64,000 nt of DNA from Eremothecium cymbalariae DBVPG#7215 (lineage: Eukaryota > Ascomycota > Saccharomycetes > Saccharomycetales > Saccharomycetaceae). Shown piece after piece: positions 29,590 through 43,600 of this stretch (position 1 is its first letter; the number at the start of each line of letters is the position of its first letter). Under the pieces are notes generated by a model. It ran no database searches and was not told the origin of the DNA. It saw nothing but the letters and a program-made list of their open reading frames with translations. A program made the translations under genes and the position numbers. The stretch lies in the NCBI RefSeq assembly GCF_000235365.1, contig NC_016452.1, forward strand, positions 544,001 to 608,000. The letters run 5' to 3'.

Positions 29590-30744
29590 TCACCAGGTCT
29601 TACGGTCTAAAGGTATTCCCAGTTTGTGCTTCACGACATCCATTGTGGCAATGGCATCTTCGGAACTATCGTGCTCGCCATCTTGGATTCTCCTGCTCAA
29701 TTCTTGGAATGCTAAGTTTTTCAACGATGATTTAAATTTACCGCTGGGGTATAATATAGCTGTATCAATAATTTTATCATGTATGATTCTTAATACGTTC
29801 AAATCGTTCTCTAATCCGTGGCCTATTAGGATGCTGTTTTCATTGATCATCTTGGGGCTCAAAAAAATATCTCGAGCTTCATGAAAAGTTAGTGAAACAG
29901 CCCTATCAATTTGATGCACACCGCTAAATTGCGAGTTTAGGTCAATTATCTCTCCTATTGGTTGTACTATCTCATCAAAGCATACTTCATTTGTCCAAAA
30001 GTCAACAATAGTCAGCCTGATTAACTCATAACCAAGGGAAGTATACGCCATCTCACAATCCAATGCCAAAACATTAGACGAACCGGGAATACCTGTCGTA
30101 GTTTTGAACTTGATGGTCTTAGACATATCTTCATAGGTCTCCTGTCTATACACATGGTGTTCCAGCGTGGTGCACCCCAGTGAAAAAGGCGTCACAGAGT
30201 TGCCTGTTTCACCGCAACACATGTACTGCGAGGACTTAGTATATCTATTATACTGCGGTTTGGAACTGTGGTATTGACATCGAGTAGGAACCATAATATC
30301 ATCTTCAGAAAATTTTGTAAGACATCTTGCACAAGCTCGACGTTTGTTTTCCGGTTCCTCCAGTTGACGCTCAGCAGTTACCTCCTTAATAGTAATATAC
30401 CCAGACTCCTTTAGCGTTTCTATATCCAAAATTAGAGCTCGCAATTTCTCCATCACCGTGTCTTTACTCATTTGCTGCTTTGGTGCTTCATACCTCCCAC
30501 GCTTATTCAGGTTCCCCTTATGCTTCGTGATGTCTCTTAACAACACATTCGCATTAAACTTGTAGCTCTGTTTAGATGTTGATCTTTTAGCCACTTCATA
30601 CTCCCAATGCACTGCAGTACTCTCAACATCTGCTTTCAACGGCCGGTATTTCTGTAACTGCTCTAGTATCTTATTAATTACCCTAATTCGCCCTTCATAT
30701 GGAGCAGGTTGTATTTTCATATCTACTGGCCGTAGAACAGCCAT
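29590..30744 (-). CDS. REX3: REX3, DEDDh RNA exonuclease
   Basis: A 384-residue protein; S. cerevisiae Rex3 has 404. The C-terminal half is a DEDDh 3'-5' exonuclease: ExoI ALDCEMAYTSLGYELIRLTIVD, ExoII GHGLENDLNVLRIIH, and ExoIII HDSSEDAIATMDVV with the catalytic aspartates and glutamate in place. The N-terminal half contains a cysteine/histidine-rich segment beginning CARCLTKF and ending GCTTLEHHVY, likely a zinc-binding region characteristic of Rex3. Family role: 3' trimming of RNase MRP RNA, with overlapping roles with Rex1 and Rex2 on other small RNAs. Convergent with FIN1, divergent from MDN1. It corresponds to YLR107W. Confidence 0.94.
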   Translation of the reverse strand: MAVLRPVDMKIQPAPYEGRIRVINKILEQLQKYRPLKADVESTAVHWEYEVAKRSTSKQSYKFNANVLLRDITKHKGNLNKRGRYEAPKQQMSKDTVMEKLRALILDIETLKESGYITIKEVTAERQLEEPENKRRACARCLTKFSEDDIMVPTRCQYHSSKPQYNRYTKSSQYMCCGETGNSVTPFSLGCTTLEHHVYRQETYEDMSKTIKFKTTTGIPGSSNVLALDCEMAYTSLGYELIRLTIVDFWTNEVCFDEIVQPIGEIIDLNSQFSGVHQIDRAVSLTFHEARDIFLSPKMINENSILIGHGLENDLNVLRIIHDKIIDTAILYPSGKFKSSLKNLAFQELSRRIQDGEHDSSEDAIATMDVVKHKLGIPLDRKTW

Positions 30745-30807
30745 ATTGAAAATTTAGTCGAGACAGTGCCCTTCGTAATTTAACGTTACGCATATATCAC
30801 ACCCGAG

Positions 30808-30993
30808 CTATTCGACTTTGCTTCTTATGTCGTGATATATGGCTTTAAGCGTCCTCGACACAGTAGAGCCAGTATGTAAAACTGGTTTATGTATTACACA
30901 TTCCCATAACCGAGATATATCATCCCAAACGATAAGGGGAAGCCGTGGTTTATAATCCATTCTTTGGATTATGTCTACTGATTCCAAGTGCAT
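30808..30993 (-). CDS. Possible small protein, unrecognised
   Basis: An ATG-started frame of 61 codons (MHLESVDIIQRMDYKPRLP, ending HDIRSKVE). I do not recognise it and see no signal peptide or membrane segment. It lies upstream of REX3 on the same strand, with its stop about 60 bp before the REX3 start. It may be chance. Confidence 0.2.
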   Translation of the reverse strand: MHLESVDIIQRMDYKPRLPLIVWDDISRLWECVIHKPVLHTGSTVSRTLKAIYHDIRSKVE

Positions 30994-31501
30994 AGAGTAA
31001 TATAGGGTTTCAGTAGTTATATAACAAATGGTTCTATCTAGCTGGCAACTTGCTTGAAATTCCTGCAGTTTAATTACTTTGTGTAGGTTGCTCTTCAGCT
31101 CTCAGTAGCGCTGACACTGCATGTTAAATGTTCTCTACGAGACCTTAAAAATCTAATTACGGGAAGTTGTAAAATTTTGGATACACTAATACTTTATATA
31201 GTTAAATTATTAACTTGAGAGTGTTGGCTGTACGGTTTAGATACCAGTGTCAGGGGTATGTAATATATATACTAATTATGAACAAAACCCCTTCGAAATT
31301 CATTAAGAGATGGAGAAAAAAATGGAACAAACTAGAGTTATACAATAAAAATATGAAAACAAGGACATTAATACCGGAAATACTGGGTCTGGTTTTTAAT
31401 CTAATCAATTAGTTGAGGCATATTCGATGAATATTTAAAAGGTGATGTGCCAATAATTAATATCATGTGATACGATTTAATTGCTTTTCAAATTTTGAAT
31501 C

Positions 31502-31525
31502 TGAAAAATTTTGAATGCTCATCGC
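31502..31525. promoter_or_regulatory. RRPE and PAC elements upstream of MDN1
   Basis: TGAAAAATTTT (31502-31512) matches the RRPE, and GCTCATCGC (31517-31525) is the reverse complement of PAC (GCGATGAGC). The pair lies about 140-160 bp before the MDN1 ATG with 4 bp between them. This pairing marks the ribosome-biogenesis regulon (Stb3 and Pbf1/Dot6/Tod6 targets) in S. cerevisiae. Confidence 0.75.
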
Positions 31526-31662
31526 GATGACCCTCAGAATATTAGTAGTTACGACTACTTCATACATTTTACTTGACAAGAAATTGATTTATAGTCTACC
31601 TGTTATAGACAATTTGGCGCAGTAATCTAATCATTTGATCACCAACGTAGGATTACTTAAAA

Positions 31663-34600
31663 ATGGCTAGTAGCAATTATATTCAATTGGACTTGGAAGC
31701 CTGCCAAGAGAGGTTTTCGCTTTATAACCTGACGATGCCTCAAAGGAAGGTTTCCCAGCTCTTTGAATTTGATCCTAATGCTACTCCAAATGAAAATTTG
31801 GATTTACTGTCTAAAATGGCTTTGAAAGATGAATTTACAGTGCCATTTATTTTCATCTATAGGCCTATTTTCATTGAGCTAGTTGCTAGGTGGATCACTG
31901 TATCTTCGACGTCCGATGCTGTTGATGTTATTGCTGCTTTTGGGAGATCCATCACGTTATGTCCTGAAATTGCAACTTTAGCTGAACTTTTCCTGAAGGA
32001 GAGAAGCGACTTTTTTAATGCATTGTTACTGACAGATCAAGTAGATGAAATTCTGCTACACAAGGTGCTACTTGGATACTATAGGTTAATCTATCATGAT
32101 AAAGCACGATTCAAAATTTATATCAACGCTCAAACGATTTACTCACTTTTAAGTTCAAAATGTGGCAATGTTAATAGTAAAATAGGGAAGTTTTTGAGCG
32201 TTAAAATAATTTCTGCTCTTCTGAACATGGCGGAGGCTGCTTACATTAAACTACTACAGAACTATATTCCAATTGAAGAACCTATATTGTTCATGTACGA
32301 ATGTAGTCCAGGTGTTGATTACAAGTTTTTGGAACTGAATGAAGCCAAGAGATTTTCCAATTTTTCAAAACTACCGCAAGTTCATCCTGCTGATTTCGTT
32401 ACTGAACAGAACAAATTCAAAGGTATAAGTAAATACTTCATTGCAGATGTTTCAAACTTATCACCACACGTTGTACCTGTCTGTAATGTTTTAATACCTC
32501 GAGTGAATAGCTTTACCAACCATACTTCGTATACCTCTGAGCTAGTTCACACTGATAATTCTGTCCAAGCTATGATTCAGTTAGCATTTAATGTTCAGAA
32601 ATCCAAACCAGTTATGGTTTTGGGCAAGTGCGGTTCTGGTAAAACATTTTTAATCAATGAACTAGCAAAAATGATGGGTATGCACCATAGTATGGTAAAA
32701 ATACATTTGGGTGAACAAACAGATGCTAAGTTGTTGTTAGGTACGTATACATCTGGAGAGAGGCCCGGAACATTTGAATGGAGAACTGGTGTGTTGACGA
32801 CAGCAGTTAAAGAAGGCAGGTGGGTTCTAATAGAGGATATTGATAAAGCACCAACAGAAGTCCTCTCTGTATTGCTAACATTGCTAGAGAAGAATGTGCT
32901 ATCTATCCCATCTCGTGGGGAGCTTATCAAGGCAGCCAATGGATTTCAATTATTATCGACTATTACGATTGATGAAAGTGAGGACAGAAAACATGGTGAA
33001 TCTTATAGGCCTGACTTAATTGGCATAGCACGTTGGGAAGTTGTCCATCTACAGGACCTATCTAATGTCGATTTGCATTCTATTTTATGTCAAAAATACC
33101 CAATATTACAGAGCATGATCCCCAAATTTATCCAAACTTACTATTCTGTTAAAAAGATTTACACTAATCCTGGATTTATATCCTTAAACAAAGGGGTGGT
33201 TCCTCGCGTGATATCTGTAAGGGATCTGGTAAAGCTATGCAATAGAGTAAATTCATTATTTACTAACCATAATGTTGTGAAACATGATCAATTAATTGAG
33301 TCATATATCTACAATTATATTTTTTCAGAGGCTGTAGATTGTTTTGCAAGTGCAGTGAGCGAAAACAGCGCTTTGCAACTTCTGGTTACGGCTGTTGGAG
33401 AATCATTGGAGATTCCATCATCCAGAGTATCACTATACATGTCGAAGTATGTTCCTGAATTTGAACATGATGCTGATTTGGTGAAAATAGGAAGAGCTGA
33501 GTTACCTATATCCAGGTTGGGGCTTCAAAAAAAATCTGTAAATATCACATCATTTGCCAAAACAAATCATTCGTTGAGGTTGATGGAGCAAATCGGTGTG
33601 GCAGCACAGATGGCTGAACCTGTATTATTAGTAGGTGAAACTGGTACTGGTAAAACAACGGTGGTTCAGCATGTTGCGAAATTAATGAACAAACCATTGA
33701 CAGTCATCAATGTCTCTCAACAAACAGAAGCTGGAGATTTACTTGGTGGTTTCAAACCTGTAAATTGTAAAACTGTGGCTATTCCTATACTAGAAGACTT
33801 TGAAGCGTTGTTTTCAGCAACATTTTCCATGAAGAAGAACGAGAGGTTCTATCAAATGGTTCATAAGTGCTTTACTAAGAATCAGTGGAAAAATATAATA
33901 AAGCTTTGGAATGAAGCGGTAAAAATGGCAAAATCTATCTTAAGTAGGGATTCTGCAATCACAAATGATGCGGAGAATAAGAAGAAAAGGAGAAAGCTAG
34001 ATTCCAATGAAAAAAAGCAGTTGTTGAACAAGTGGCAAGATTTTCATGAAACAGTGAAGAAGTTTGAGTTACAATCCAAGTCAATTGAGAATTCGTTTGT
34101 ATTTGACTTTGTTGAAGGCTCATTAGTGAAGGCTATAAAAAATGGTTCTTGGCTGTTGCTGGATGAAATTAACTTGGCTTCTAGTGATACTTTAGAAAGT
34201 ATAACAGATTTGTTGACTGAAAAGGCATCAAGAAGTATTCTGTTATCCGAAAAGGGAGAAGTAGAATCAGTAAAAGCCCACTCGGAATTTAGAATATTTG
34301 CATGTATGAATCCTGCTACTGACGTAGGAAAGAAAGATTTGCCTTCAGGAATAAGGTCAAGGTTTACAGAAATATATGTTCACTCTCCAGATCGTGATAT
34401 AACAGATTTACTTTCAATAATTGACAAGTATATTGGCAGATATAGCGTCTCAGACGAATGGGTTGGTAATGACATTGCTCAGTTGTACCTAGAAGCAAAA
34501 AAGTTGGCAGAAACAAATTCTATTGTCGATGGTTCCAATCAGAAGCCTCACTTTAGTATTAGAACTCTCAGCCGCACATTGATTTATGTATGCGATATCA

Positions 34601-37600
34601 TTCAGATTTATGGTCTGCGTCGTTCTCTTTATGAAGGGTTTTGCATGAGTTTCTTAACTTTGTTAGATCAAAAATCTGAGTCAATTCTATTACCATTAAT
34701 CGAAAAATATACCTTGGGTAGATTAAAGAACGCAAAGTCTGTTATCTCCCAAACACCGCCTTCACCAGGCCCAAATTATGTCAAATTCAGACACTATTGG
34801 ATGGAATGTGGTTCAGAACAAATTGTAGAACAACCACATTACATCATAACACCATTTGTGGAGAAGAACATGTTAAATTTGGTTAGAGCTACTTCTGGAA
34901 GGAGATTTCCAGTTTTAGTTCAAGGTCCTACTTCAGCTGGTAAAACTTCGATGATCAAGTACTTGGCTGATATTACAGGTCACAAATTCGTCAGAATTAA
35001 CAATCATGAACACACGGATCTACAGGAATACTTGGGATCGTATGTCACAGATGATACTGGGAAATTGTCATTTAAGGAGGGTGTTTTAGTGGAAGCTTTA
35101 CGGAAGGGTCACTGGATTGTTTTAGATGAATTGAACCTAGCGCCATCAGATGTTTTAGAAGCTTTAAATAGGCTTTTGGATGATAATAGAGAACTATTTA
35201 TTCCGGAAACCCAAGAAGTCATTCACCCACACCCTGATTTCATGTTGTTTGCAACTCAAAATCCCCCAGGCATTTACGGGGGTCGTAAACTTTTGTCCAG
35301 AGCCTTTAGAAACCGTTTCTTAGAATTGCATTTTGATGATATCCCCCAGAATGAACTGGAGACTATATTACGTGAAAGATGTCAAATTGCACCATCGTAT
35401 GCAAGAAAAATTGTTGAAGTTTATTGTATGCTCACTGTTCAACGTTCTGCTAATCGTTTATTTGAGCAAAAGAACTCATTTGCTACTCTTCGTGATCTTT
35501 TCAGATGGGCTTTAAGGGAAGCAGTCGGATACGAACAGTTGGCTGTTAATGGTTATATGCTATTAGCAGAAAGATGCAGAACTCAAAATGAAAAAGCACT
35601 TGTGAAAAGTGTTATCGAAAAAGTCATGAAGGTCCAATTAGATATGGATAAATATTATAAAGCTTTTGAAAATGACAGACTGATGGAAATGAATAGTCCT
35701 ATTGTTTGGACAAATGCTATGCGTAGATTGAGCGTCTTAGTGAGTGCTTGTTTAAAAAATAATGAGCCAGTATTACTTGTAGGAGAAACCGGTTGTGGTA
35801 AAACGACCATCTGCCAACTACTTTCGCAGTTTATGAACAAGCAACTAATCACAATGAATGCTCATCAAAATACCGAAACTGGAGATATTATTGGTGCCCA
35901 GAGACCTGTAAGAAATAGATCAGAATTACAGGAAAAGCTTTCTACATCATTGAGAAATGCAATACCTAGTGATCTTCTTGGTGATGAAAAACATGATCTT
36001 AACAGATTATTAGAACTATACAGGAGCATGGATAAGTCAGATCTAAATTCTGACCTTCAAAATTCCATAAAGAGACAATTAGATGAGTTAAACATCTTAT
36101 TTGAATGGTGTGATGGACCTCTAATTCAAGCTATGAAAAAAGGAGAATTTTTCTTACTAGATGAGATATCCTTAGCCGATGATTCTGTTCTAGAGAGATT
36201 GAATTCTGTTCTGGAACCAGAAAGAAGTTTATTATTGGCTGAAAAGGGCTGTGATAGCTCTCTTACTGCCATTGATGGTTTCCAATTTTTTGCAACTATG
36301 AACCCCGGTGGAGACTATGGTAAGAGGGAACTTTCTCCAGCTTTAAGGAATCGTTTAACTGAAATTTGGGTCCCATCAATGGAAAGTTTTAGTGATGTTA
36401 GTATGATTGTTTCAACAAAACTGCTCGAACCTGTCGGCTTTCTAACCAAACACATTGTCAAGTTCTCTGAATGGTATGGAAACAAATTTGGAGGAAGAGA
36501 TGCAACTAATGGTGTGATATCTTTAAGGGATATCTTAGCTTGGGTTGAATTTATAAATTGCACGTACATGAAAGTTCATGACCCTCATGCTGCATTGGTC
36601 CATGGTGCTGCGATGGTATTTATAGACGCTTTGGGGACAAACAATACTGCATATTTAGCAGAGAATGAGGCAAGGTTACATGGTCAAAAAGTGGAATGCA
36701 TTGAACTCCTCTCGGAGATGACAGGAGATAACTTGTTCAAATATCTTTCAACAGACTTAAAGGTTGAAGTTACCGATCAGATGTTGAAGTGTGGACTGTT
36801 TGATGTTGCGAGGTCGACTGCTAACTCACCCGTTCCCACCTTTAACCTAAGCGCTCCCACAACTATGAAAAATTTAATGAAAGTAATGAGAGCTATGCAA
36901 GTTCAAAAGCCTATATTATTAGAGGGTTCTCCTGGTGTTGGTAAAACTAGTTTAATATCCGCATTGGCTGATTGTACTGGGAATAACCTAACTCGCATGA
37001 ATCTCTCTGAGCAAACTGACTTGGTAGATCTATTTGGTTCGGATGCACCTGGAGAAAACACTGGTGAATTTGTTTGGAGAGATGCTCCATTCTTGAGAGC
37101 CATGCAAAGGGGTGAATGGGTTCTGTTGGATGAGATGAATCTAGCATCACAATCAGTGCTAGAAGGCTTGAATGCTTGTTTAGATCATCGTGGAGAGGTT
37201 TATATTCCTGAATTAGACAAATCATTCATCCGCCATCCAAACTTTATGGTTTTTGCCGCTCAAAACCCTCAATATCAGGGTGGTGGAAGAAAGGGCTTAC
37301 CAAAATCTTTCATAAATCGTTTCTCAGTTGTTTATATGGATACACTTACTGCTGATGATTTATTACTGATATCAAAGCACTTATATCCAAATATTTCATC
37401 TGATACCTGTAAAAAAATGATTAAAGTGATATCATCTTTGGAGGACGAAGTCACGAATCGGAAGATGTGGGGTTCTGCCGGCGCTCCATGGGAGTTTAAT
37501 TTGAGAGATACATTGAGATGGTTGAGGCTATTAAACTCCAAGTCTATTTGTAATAGTCTTGAAGCATTTGACTTTGTAGATATGATTGTCTCTCAGAGAT

Positions 37601-40600
37601 TTCGTTGCGAATTAGATCATGCAAAAGCTCATAAACTAATTACGAATGTGTTTGGGAACTATAGTAACAGAGACAATTATTACCAAGTTACACAGGATTA
37701 TTTGCAAGTAAATGCAGAAGTTGTTAAGAGAAATAAAGTGCTGCAATTTTCTGATGTTGATAAATTGGTTCCGTTGCAATCAAATTATACCTATTATGAA
37801 TCGATTTTGCGATGTCTCAATCATAATTGGCCTGTAATATTAGTTGGACCTTCAAATGCGGGCAAAACTGAATTAATTCATTTCCTTGCAAATGTTCTGG
37901 GTTCTGAGGTGGTTGAGTTTGCTATGAACAGTGATGTCGACAGTATGGATTTGTTAGGTGGTTATGAACAGGTTGATTTAACCCGGAAGATCTCCGAAGT
38001 CGTTGACCGCTTATCGCTTGTTTTAAGAGAGCTGCTAGTGATAAATCTATCAAACAGATTTGAAGAATCTCAGACAGAAAGCAATCAAATTGCACTTCAT
38101 CTCTTTGAGTTTATACAAACTAGAACCATTACTCTAGAAAACTTTGATCTATTTTTGGAACATTTCAGCAAATTTATGTCCTTCGTGGGTGATAACCACC
38201 AACTAAACGAAATTCAAAATGATTTTATACAATTGTCTCTCACACTAAAAAGAGAAGTAAATGTAAGGTTTGAATGGTTTGATGGATTGCTTGTAAAAGC
38301 TGTCGAGCGTGGCTCTTGGCTCATTTTAGACAATGCAAACTTATGTTCACCTTCCGTACTAGACCGGTTGAACTCCTTACTGGAGGTTAATGGTAATTTA
38401 GTCATTAATGAATGTAGTCTTTCTGATGGGAGACCGCGAGTTGTACAGCCGCATCCGAATTTCAGACTGTTTTTAACTGTTGATCCAAAATATGGGGAAC
38501 TGTCGAGGGCTATGAGAAACAGAGGTATTGAAATATATGTTGACGATTTAAAAGTTAGGGCGTCAGAATTTGATAGATCTCTTCTCGGTTATAATTTGAA
38601 GGATTCTAGTAAGATGCAGCTTGAGAATGGTATTAAGGCTATTTCGTTATCTGATAACTGCTTTAATCGTCCATTACAGTCATATACTTCCCATAGCAAT
38701 TCTGTCATTGTGCCTTTTGCAAGATTGCATGACATTTTGTTATCATCTAACAATAATATTTCGACTTCAGTTATTACAACTTTACCTTTAATTTCGTCAT
38801 TTTTCATTGAGTTGTGGAACAATAATGTTTTGGCAAACAAAGACTTCGAAGAGAAAGATATTGTAAGCAAAATTTCAGCCTACCATGATTTCTTGAATCA
38901 ATTCAATATCATAGAAAATGTAAAAGAGCTTTACCAATCTACTAGCGATAAGTATCACGAAGACTTCCAAGCCATTAGGTTTCCAATCAATCAAACGTTG
39001 CTTCCTGTACTAAATGTTTATATTTCGGATACACTGCTTGCAAAATCTGCAATTTCTACATCTTCTGAAACCTTATACTTATACCAGTTAATGGAGAAAC
39101 TGTTGTTTTCTGTACACTCTCTCCAATTCACTAACAAGAAGTCAACCCATGGCAAGATCCACGAGTTGTCATACTTAGAACAATCTGCAGCTGTTTACAA
39201 CAATAGAAAGATTAAAAATCCTCCAAAAATCCGTATATTTGAGCTTCTTTTAGAGCTTAATAATTTCACGCAACAATGTTTAACTGATATTCCATTATTC
39301 GATCTGCCAAATGTCTACAATATGCTCTTCAAACTTTATATTATTTGGATTGGTGCGTTTGAGGTTTCCTCAACAAGAGATGAAACTAGATTACGAGTAT
39401 ATCAGGAATTATTGATAACTTGGTCGGATGAAGCTAAGCTTACTGTTCCAAATGTTACCGAGGTTTCAGCTATGTCGCACAAATTTGGGAGCTCATTAGA
39501 CTTAAAGACAGGGAAATCCATGACTTTGATATGGGAAGAATTTAGAAAACGGTATCCTTCTTCCTTGGAGGCATGGTCCAAATTTATTAAAATCGAAAAC
39601 GTTGCAGCTCAGTTTGACTCTGTTACTAAAGAGCAGTTCTGCGATTCCTATCCAATAATTAGAAATCTTCATCACATCTTCCATTGCTTGGTTAATGACT
39701 TATTAACCGGAAACGATCATGATTTTGATGAAGTAATTTCAAAAATCGAACGCGGACTTTTAGAGCTAAATGCTATCTCAAATTCCTTCTTGACTAAAAG
39801 GAATCATCAATTCAGAGAAGACTTCACTACAATATTCAGATTTATATTTTGTGATAATAATGGCTGCGCCTCTGATCTTGTCTCTGAAATTGCACCAAGT
39901 TCTTCAATACCTGTCATGAAATTGAGCAGATTGAATAACAAGTCTTATGTGTTCCCACCAACTTTTGACATTACGTGGAACAAAGATGGGGATCGCTTTG
40001 TTTCTCATACAGGGGAGCTTTTTAATACTTCTTTATTAGAAAGTGTACTTGAGAAAACAAATTCACTGCAATCTGCTCCTGGAAGTCAACTCACACAAAT
40101 GATATCAGATGCAAATCTTCTAATAAAGGCAATGACTAATGCTTCCCAATTTCTCTTAGGAGATCAATGCAAGTTATACAGGGACATTTTAGTTGATTGG
40201 TACAAAAAAATCGTCAAGATACACATATCCTCGGATCTGGATAATTTGTGTATGGAAGATATCTTTAGATTGGTCGACAATGGCATCGATGCGGATTTTG
40301 CTTCCATTCACCAAAAATTTTTAAGTCCTGCAATACTTTTAGTAAATGATAATCCATCAATGAACTCTTTGGGTAAAGCATGGGTTCTTTTTGCCACAGG
40401 ATTAATTCAGTTGTATGTCCCAAGTAGTCCATTAGATCCGGCTATTCGCGATTATGTTCTTTTGGACCACTTCATGAAACGCAAACAAGAATCAGAACGA
40501 TTAATTAATACATGGAAAACAGTTAGAACAATTTTAACTGGTTCTTCTGAAATGGAGGTTGAAAAATTGATTGATGTTGTTACAGAAAATGATGGACCCG

Positions 40601-43600
40601 AAAAACCAAAAGTTTTCAGACCAAATCACCCTATTGACACGTTATTTGACGAATGGTCTGCGTTTATGGTCTCAACTGTCGATAGTGAAAATTTACAGAG
40701 ATTACTGGATGCAGCCGACCATCCATCTGAGTTTAATAAATTGGTGATGTTCCAGCAGAACACCTCACAATTTTTGTCCAGATTGTCTGAAAGCTATAAG
40801 TACTATTCAGATTTGACTGAAATATTTGCGGGATATGTTTATTCACTGAAATTTGGTTATGATTTACTTGTTTATTCAACGATTCGCGACCATAAACCGA
40901 TTTCTCTCTCTCCATTGTGTGCAATTGATTTAAACGTAATCAGTAATATTGACACTATTGGTGACTGCTTACAAGATTTGTGTACTTTTTTCAAAAGTAA
41001 AACAATCGAATCTTTAGATGTCGAATCTATTTTAATTTACTATATGAAGTTGGTCAGATACCATGCATTAGATGATAAATTGTTGAATATTTTGGGTAAG
41101 ATTTTGCACTCTTTGTATTATAGGTGGACACTACGTCACATGAAGGATGAGAAGCTCAATGCAGATCGTGCGAATATTTTCAGATATAAGGATGAATCTG
41201 AAAATGTGGAATCTGAATTCAAAAGAATGTTTCCAGATTACGAGGATGTCCTCTCTTTAGATGCTAGCGAGGAAGCTACACTATCTTCCAATGACAACTT
41301 AGATGAGCTTTATTACAACATTGCAAAAAGTTATATTGATTTATTTTCTGATTCTCCGAATTTCAATATTTCACCGGTGATACGTGAAGGTTCTAAAGTA
41401 ACGAGTATGTTGTTGAAAGATTCGCATAAGTTTAAATCTGAAAAGATGAATGCTACTTCATTTACAGCCACAGTTAACTTGCTGGCATCGGAGGTTGAAT
41501 CTTTGGGTGCTTCATTAGAACCTCCTGACGTGAATTTCTATCATGGGTATTCTGTTCAAGAGGCGAGGAAGTCTATGAATATTATTGAGAACTTACTAAA
41601 CTCTATAAACGGGCTTTTGATTCAATGGCCTGAACACTCAACATTGGTTGAGCTATTCAGAATTTGCAAAGAGTATTTACAATATCCTGTAAATACACCT
41701 GTTGCAAGATTGTTACAGAAGATTGAGCAGACTTATACATTTGTGTCTGAATGGGAGAAATATGCCGCTTCGTCCGTTTCATTAAGTTCCCACATCAAGG
41801 CTATCACAACTTTAATCGTTGACTGGAGAAAGTGGGAGTTGCATACTTGGAACAGTTTGTTCACATTTGAAGAAAAATCGTTTGAAAAGAAAATTGGTAA
41901 TTTATGGTTCCATCTATTTGAGGTCATTATTATCGCCAATTTCAATCCTCAAGATGGTATCTCTAAAGAACTACTGTATTCTAGGCTGATGGCTTCTTTG
42001 ACTCTATTTTTCAGCAAAAGCACTTATGGTGAATTCTCTATACGCATAAAGCTGGTAGAGGCATTTGAAAAGCATGTTTCCATCATGACAGAAGGGAAAT
42101 CTGAAGTTTTGCATGTTTTACAAAATGCAGTAACGTTTTTCAAGCAATTTTCATCTATTATTGAGGAAAAGGTTCTTTCTGTTCGGAAATCTCTAGAAAA
42201 AGATATTTCTGAGGTAATTCTTTTGGCTAGTTGGAAGGATGTAAATGTGGATGCTTTAAAGCAGAGTTCTCGTCGTTCCCATAATAACTTGTATAAGTTA
42301 GTTCGGAAGTACCGTGAAGCACTTTCCAACGAAGTTTCGATGATTATTGAAAGCGGACTTTCTTCAACCCACCAGGACTTCCATTCTTTAGACTGTGCAA
42401 TTATACCGTCTTCCAGAGAATTAGATCTTCAAAGGGCTAAACTAATCGTTGAAAAGCTTCCAACTTGGGAAACGAGACCCAAAGCATTGAAGAATGTGCA
42501 GTTGGTCGAAAGGAATATGATCATATATCGGGCGAATATAACTAAGCAAGAGATCCCTGATATTTATGAATACATAAAGCTTTTGGTTAAAGAAGCTGAA
42601 CGTCTGAGAGAGGAAACTCCAAAAGTATACTCGAAGGATAAAAAGAAGTTATTAGCTACTTTGAAAACTCAGAAGTATAAATTGCTGAGCGACACATTGA
42701 AAGAATTGAAGCGGATTGGCTTGAAAACAAGTTTCAGGGAAGATGTTCACAAGTTACAAAGTAGCGTTACATCTATATTGGCAAGTGTGAAATCTTTCAA
42801 AAATACGAAAATCTTCTCCTGTGACTTTTATTTCTTCAAAACCCTAGATTTAATACCAAGACTGAGAAGTGCTGCTTCATCGCCTGCAGGTGATATACCA
42901 GTAGCTGATATTGAAAAAGGTCTGGCTATAGGTGAAAATTTGATATTTTCATTAATAAAAACAAGGGAACCGATGTTCAGACTTGTCACTGATTGTGAAA
43001 GATTAGAAAAACTACGGAAATATTTGGAAGAAGTTTCAGGTTCTAAAATCATTAAGAATATATCCCTAAAGAATAAATTTAATCTAGCAGTTTACTACTA
43101 CAAGTGGTTACCATCTATTTTACAGTTCGCAATTGATACATTACAATCCATTTCCAGCAGGGTCAGCTATAACCTGGATATATGTTTCTTACAACAGGCT
43201 ATCAGCTCTATCAACGACTTTAAAGGTCTCGAAAACAAGTATTGCGTATTAGGTAGAGAGGCTGAAATTTTATTATCAGAACTAGAATCTTTCCTAAATC
43301 GGTTGCTATCTGAATTACGGGCTTACAAGGATAAGGACTGTTTTTTCGTATATGAAGTTGTGATATCATGGATTGAAAGCCAGCATTTCACTGCAAATGA
43401 GGAAAAAGACTATGGTTCTTCCGTTGAAGAGATTGATATTCGCCTACGTGACGTATCTACGTCTATTATGTTATCAATACAAAGATTAGTTGAGCTGCAG
43501 GTAGATTCAGTTTCTGAAGAAACAGATAAGTGGTTAGCAATTGTGAACAAACAAATGTTAACTACTATGAGGTTATCAAATTCTTTGATTATAACCGACC

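Larger units (their letters stand above)
30745..31662. promoter_or_regulatory. REX3-MDN1 divergent promoter region
   Basis: A 918-bp gap with RRPE and PAC elements before MDN1. One small ATG-started frame (30808-30993, minus) may or may not be a gene; a 65-codon plus-strand frame at 31215-31412 opens with TTG and looks spurious. Confidence 0.6.
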
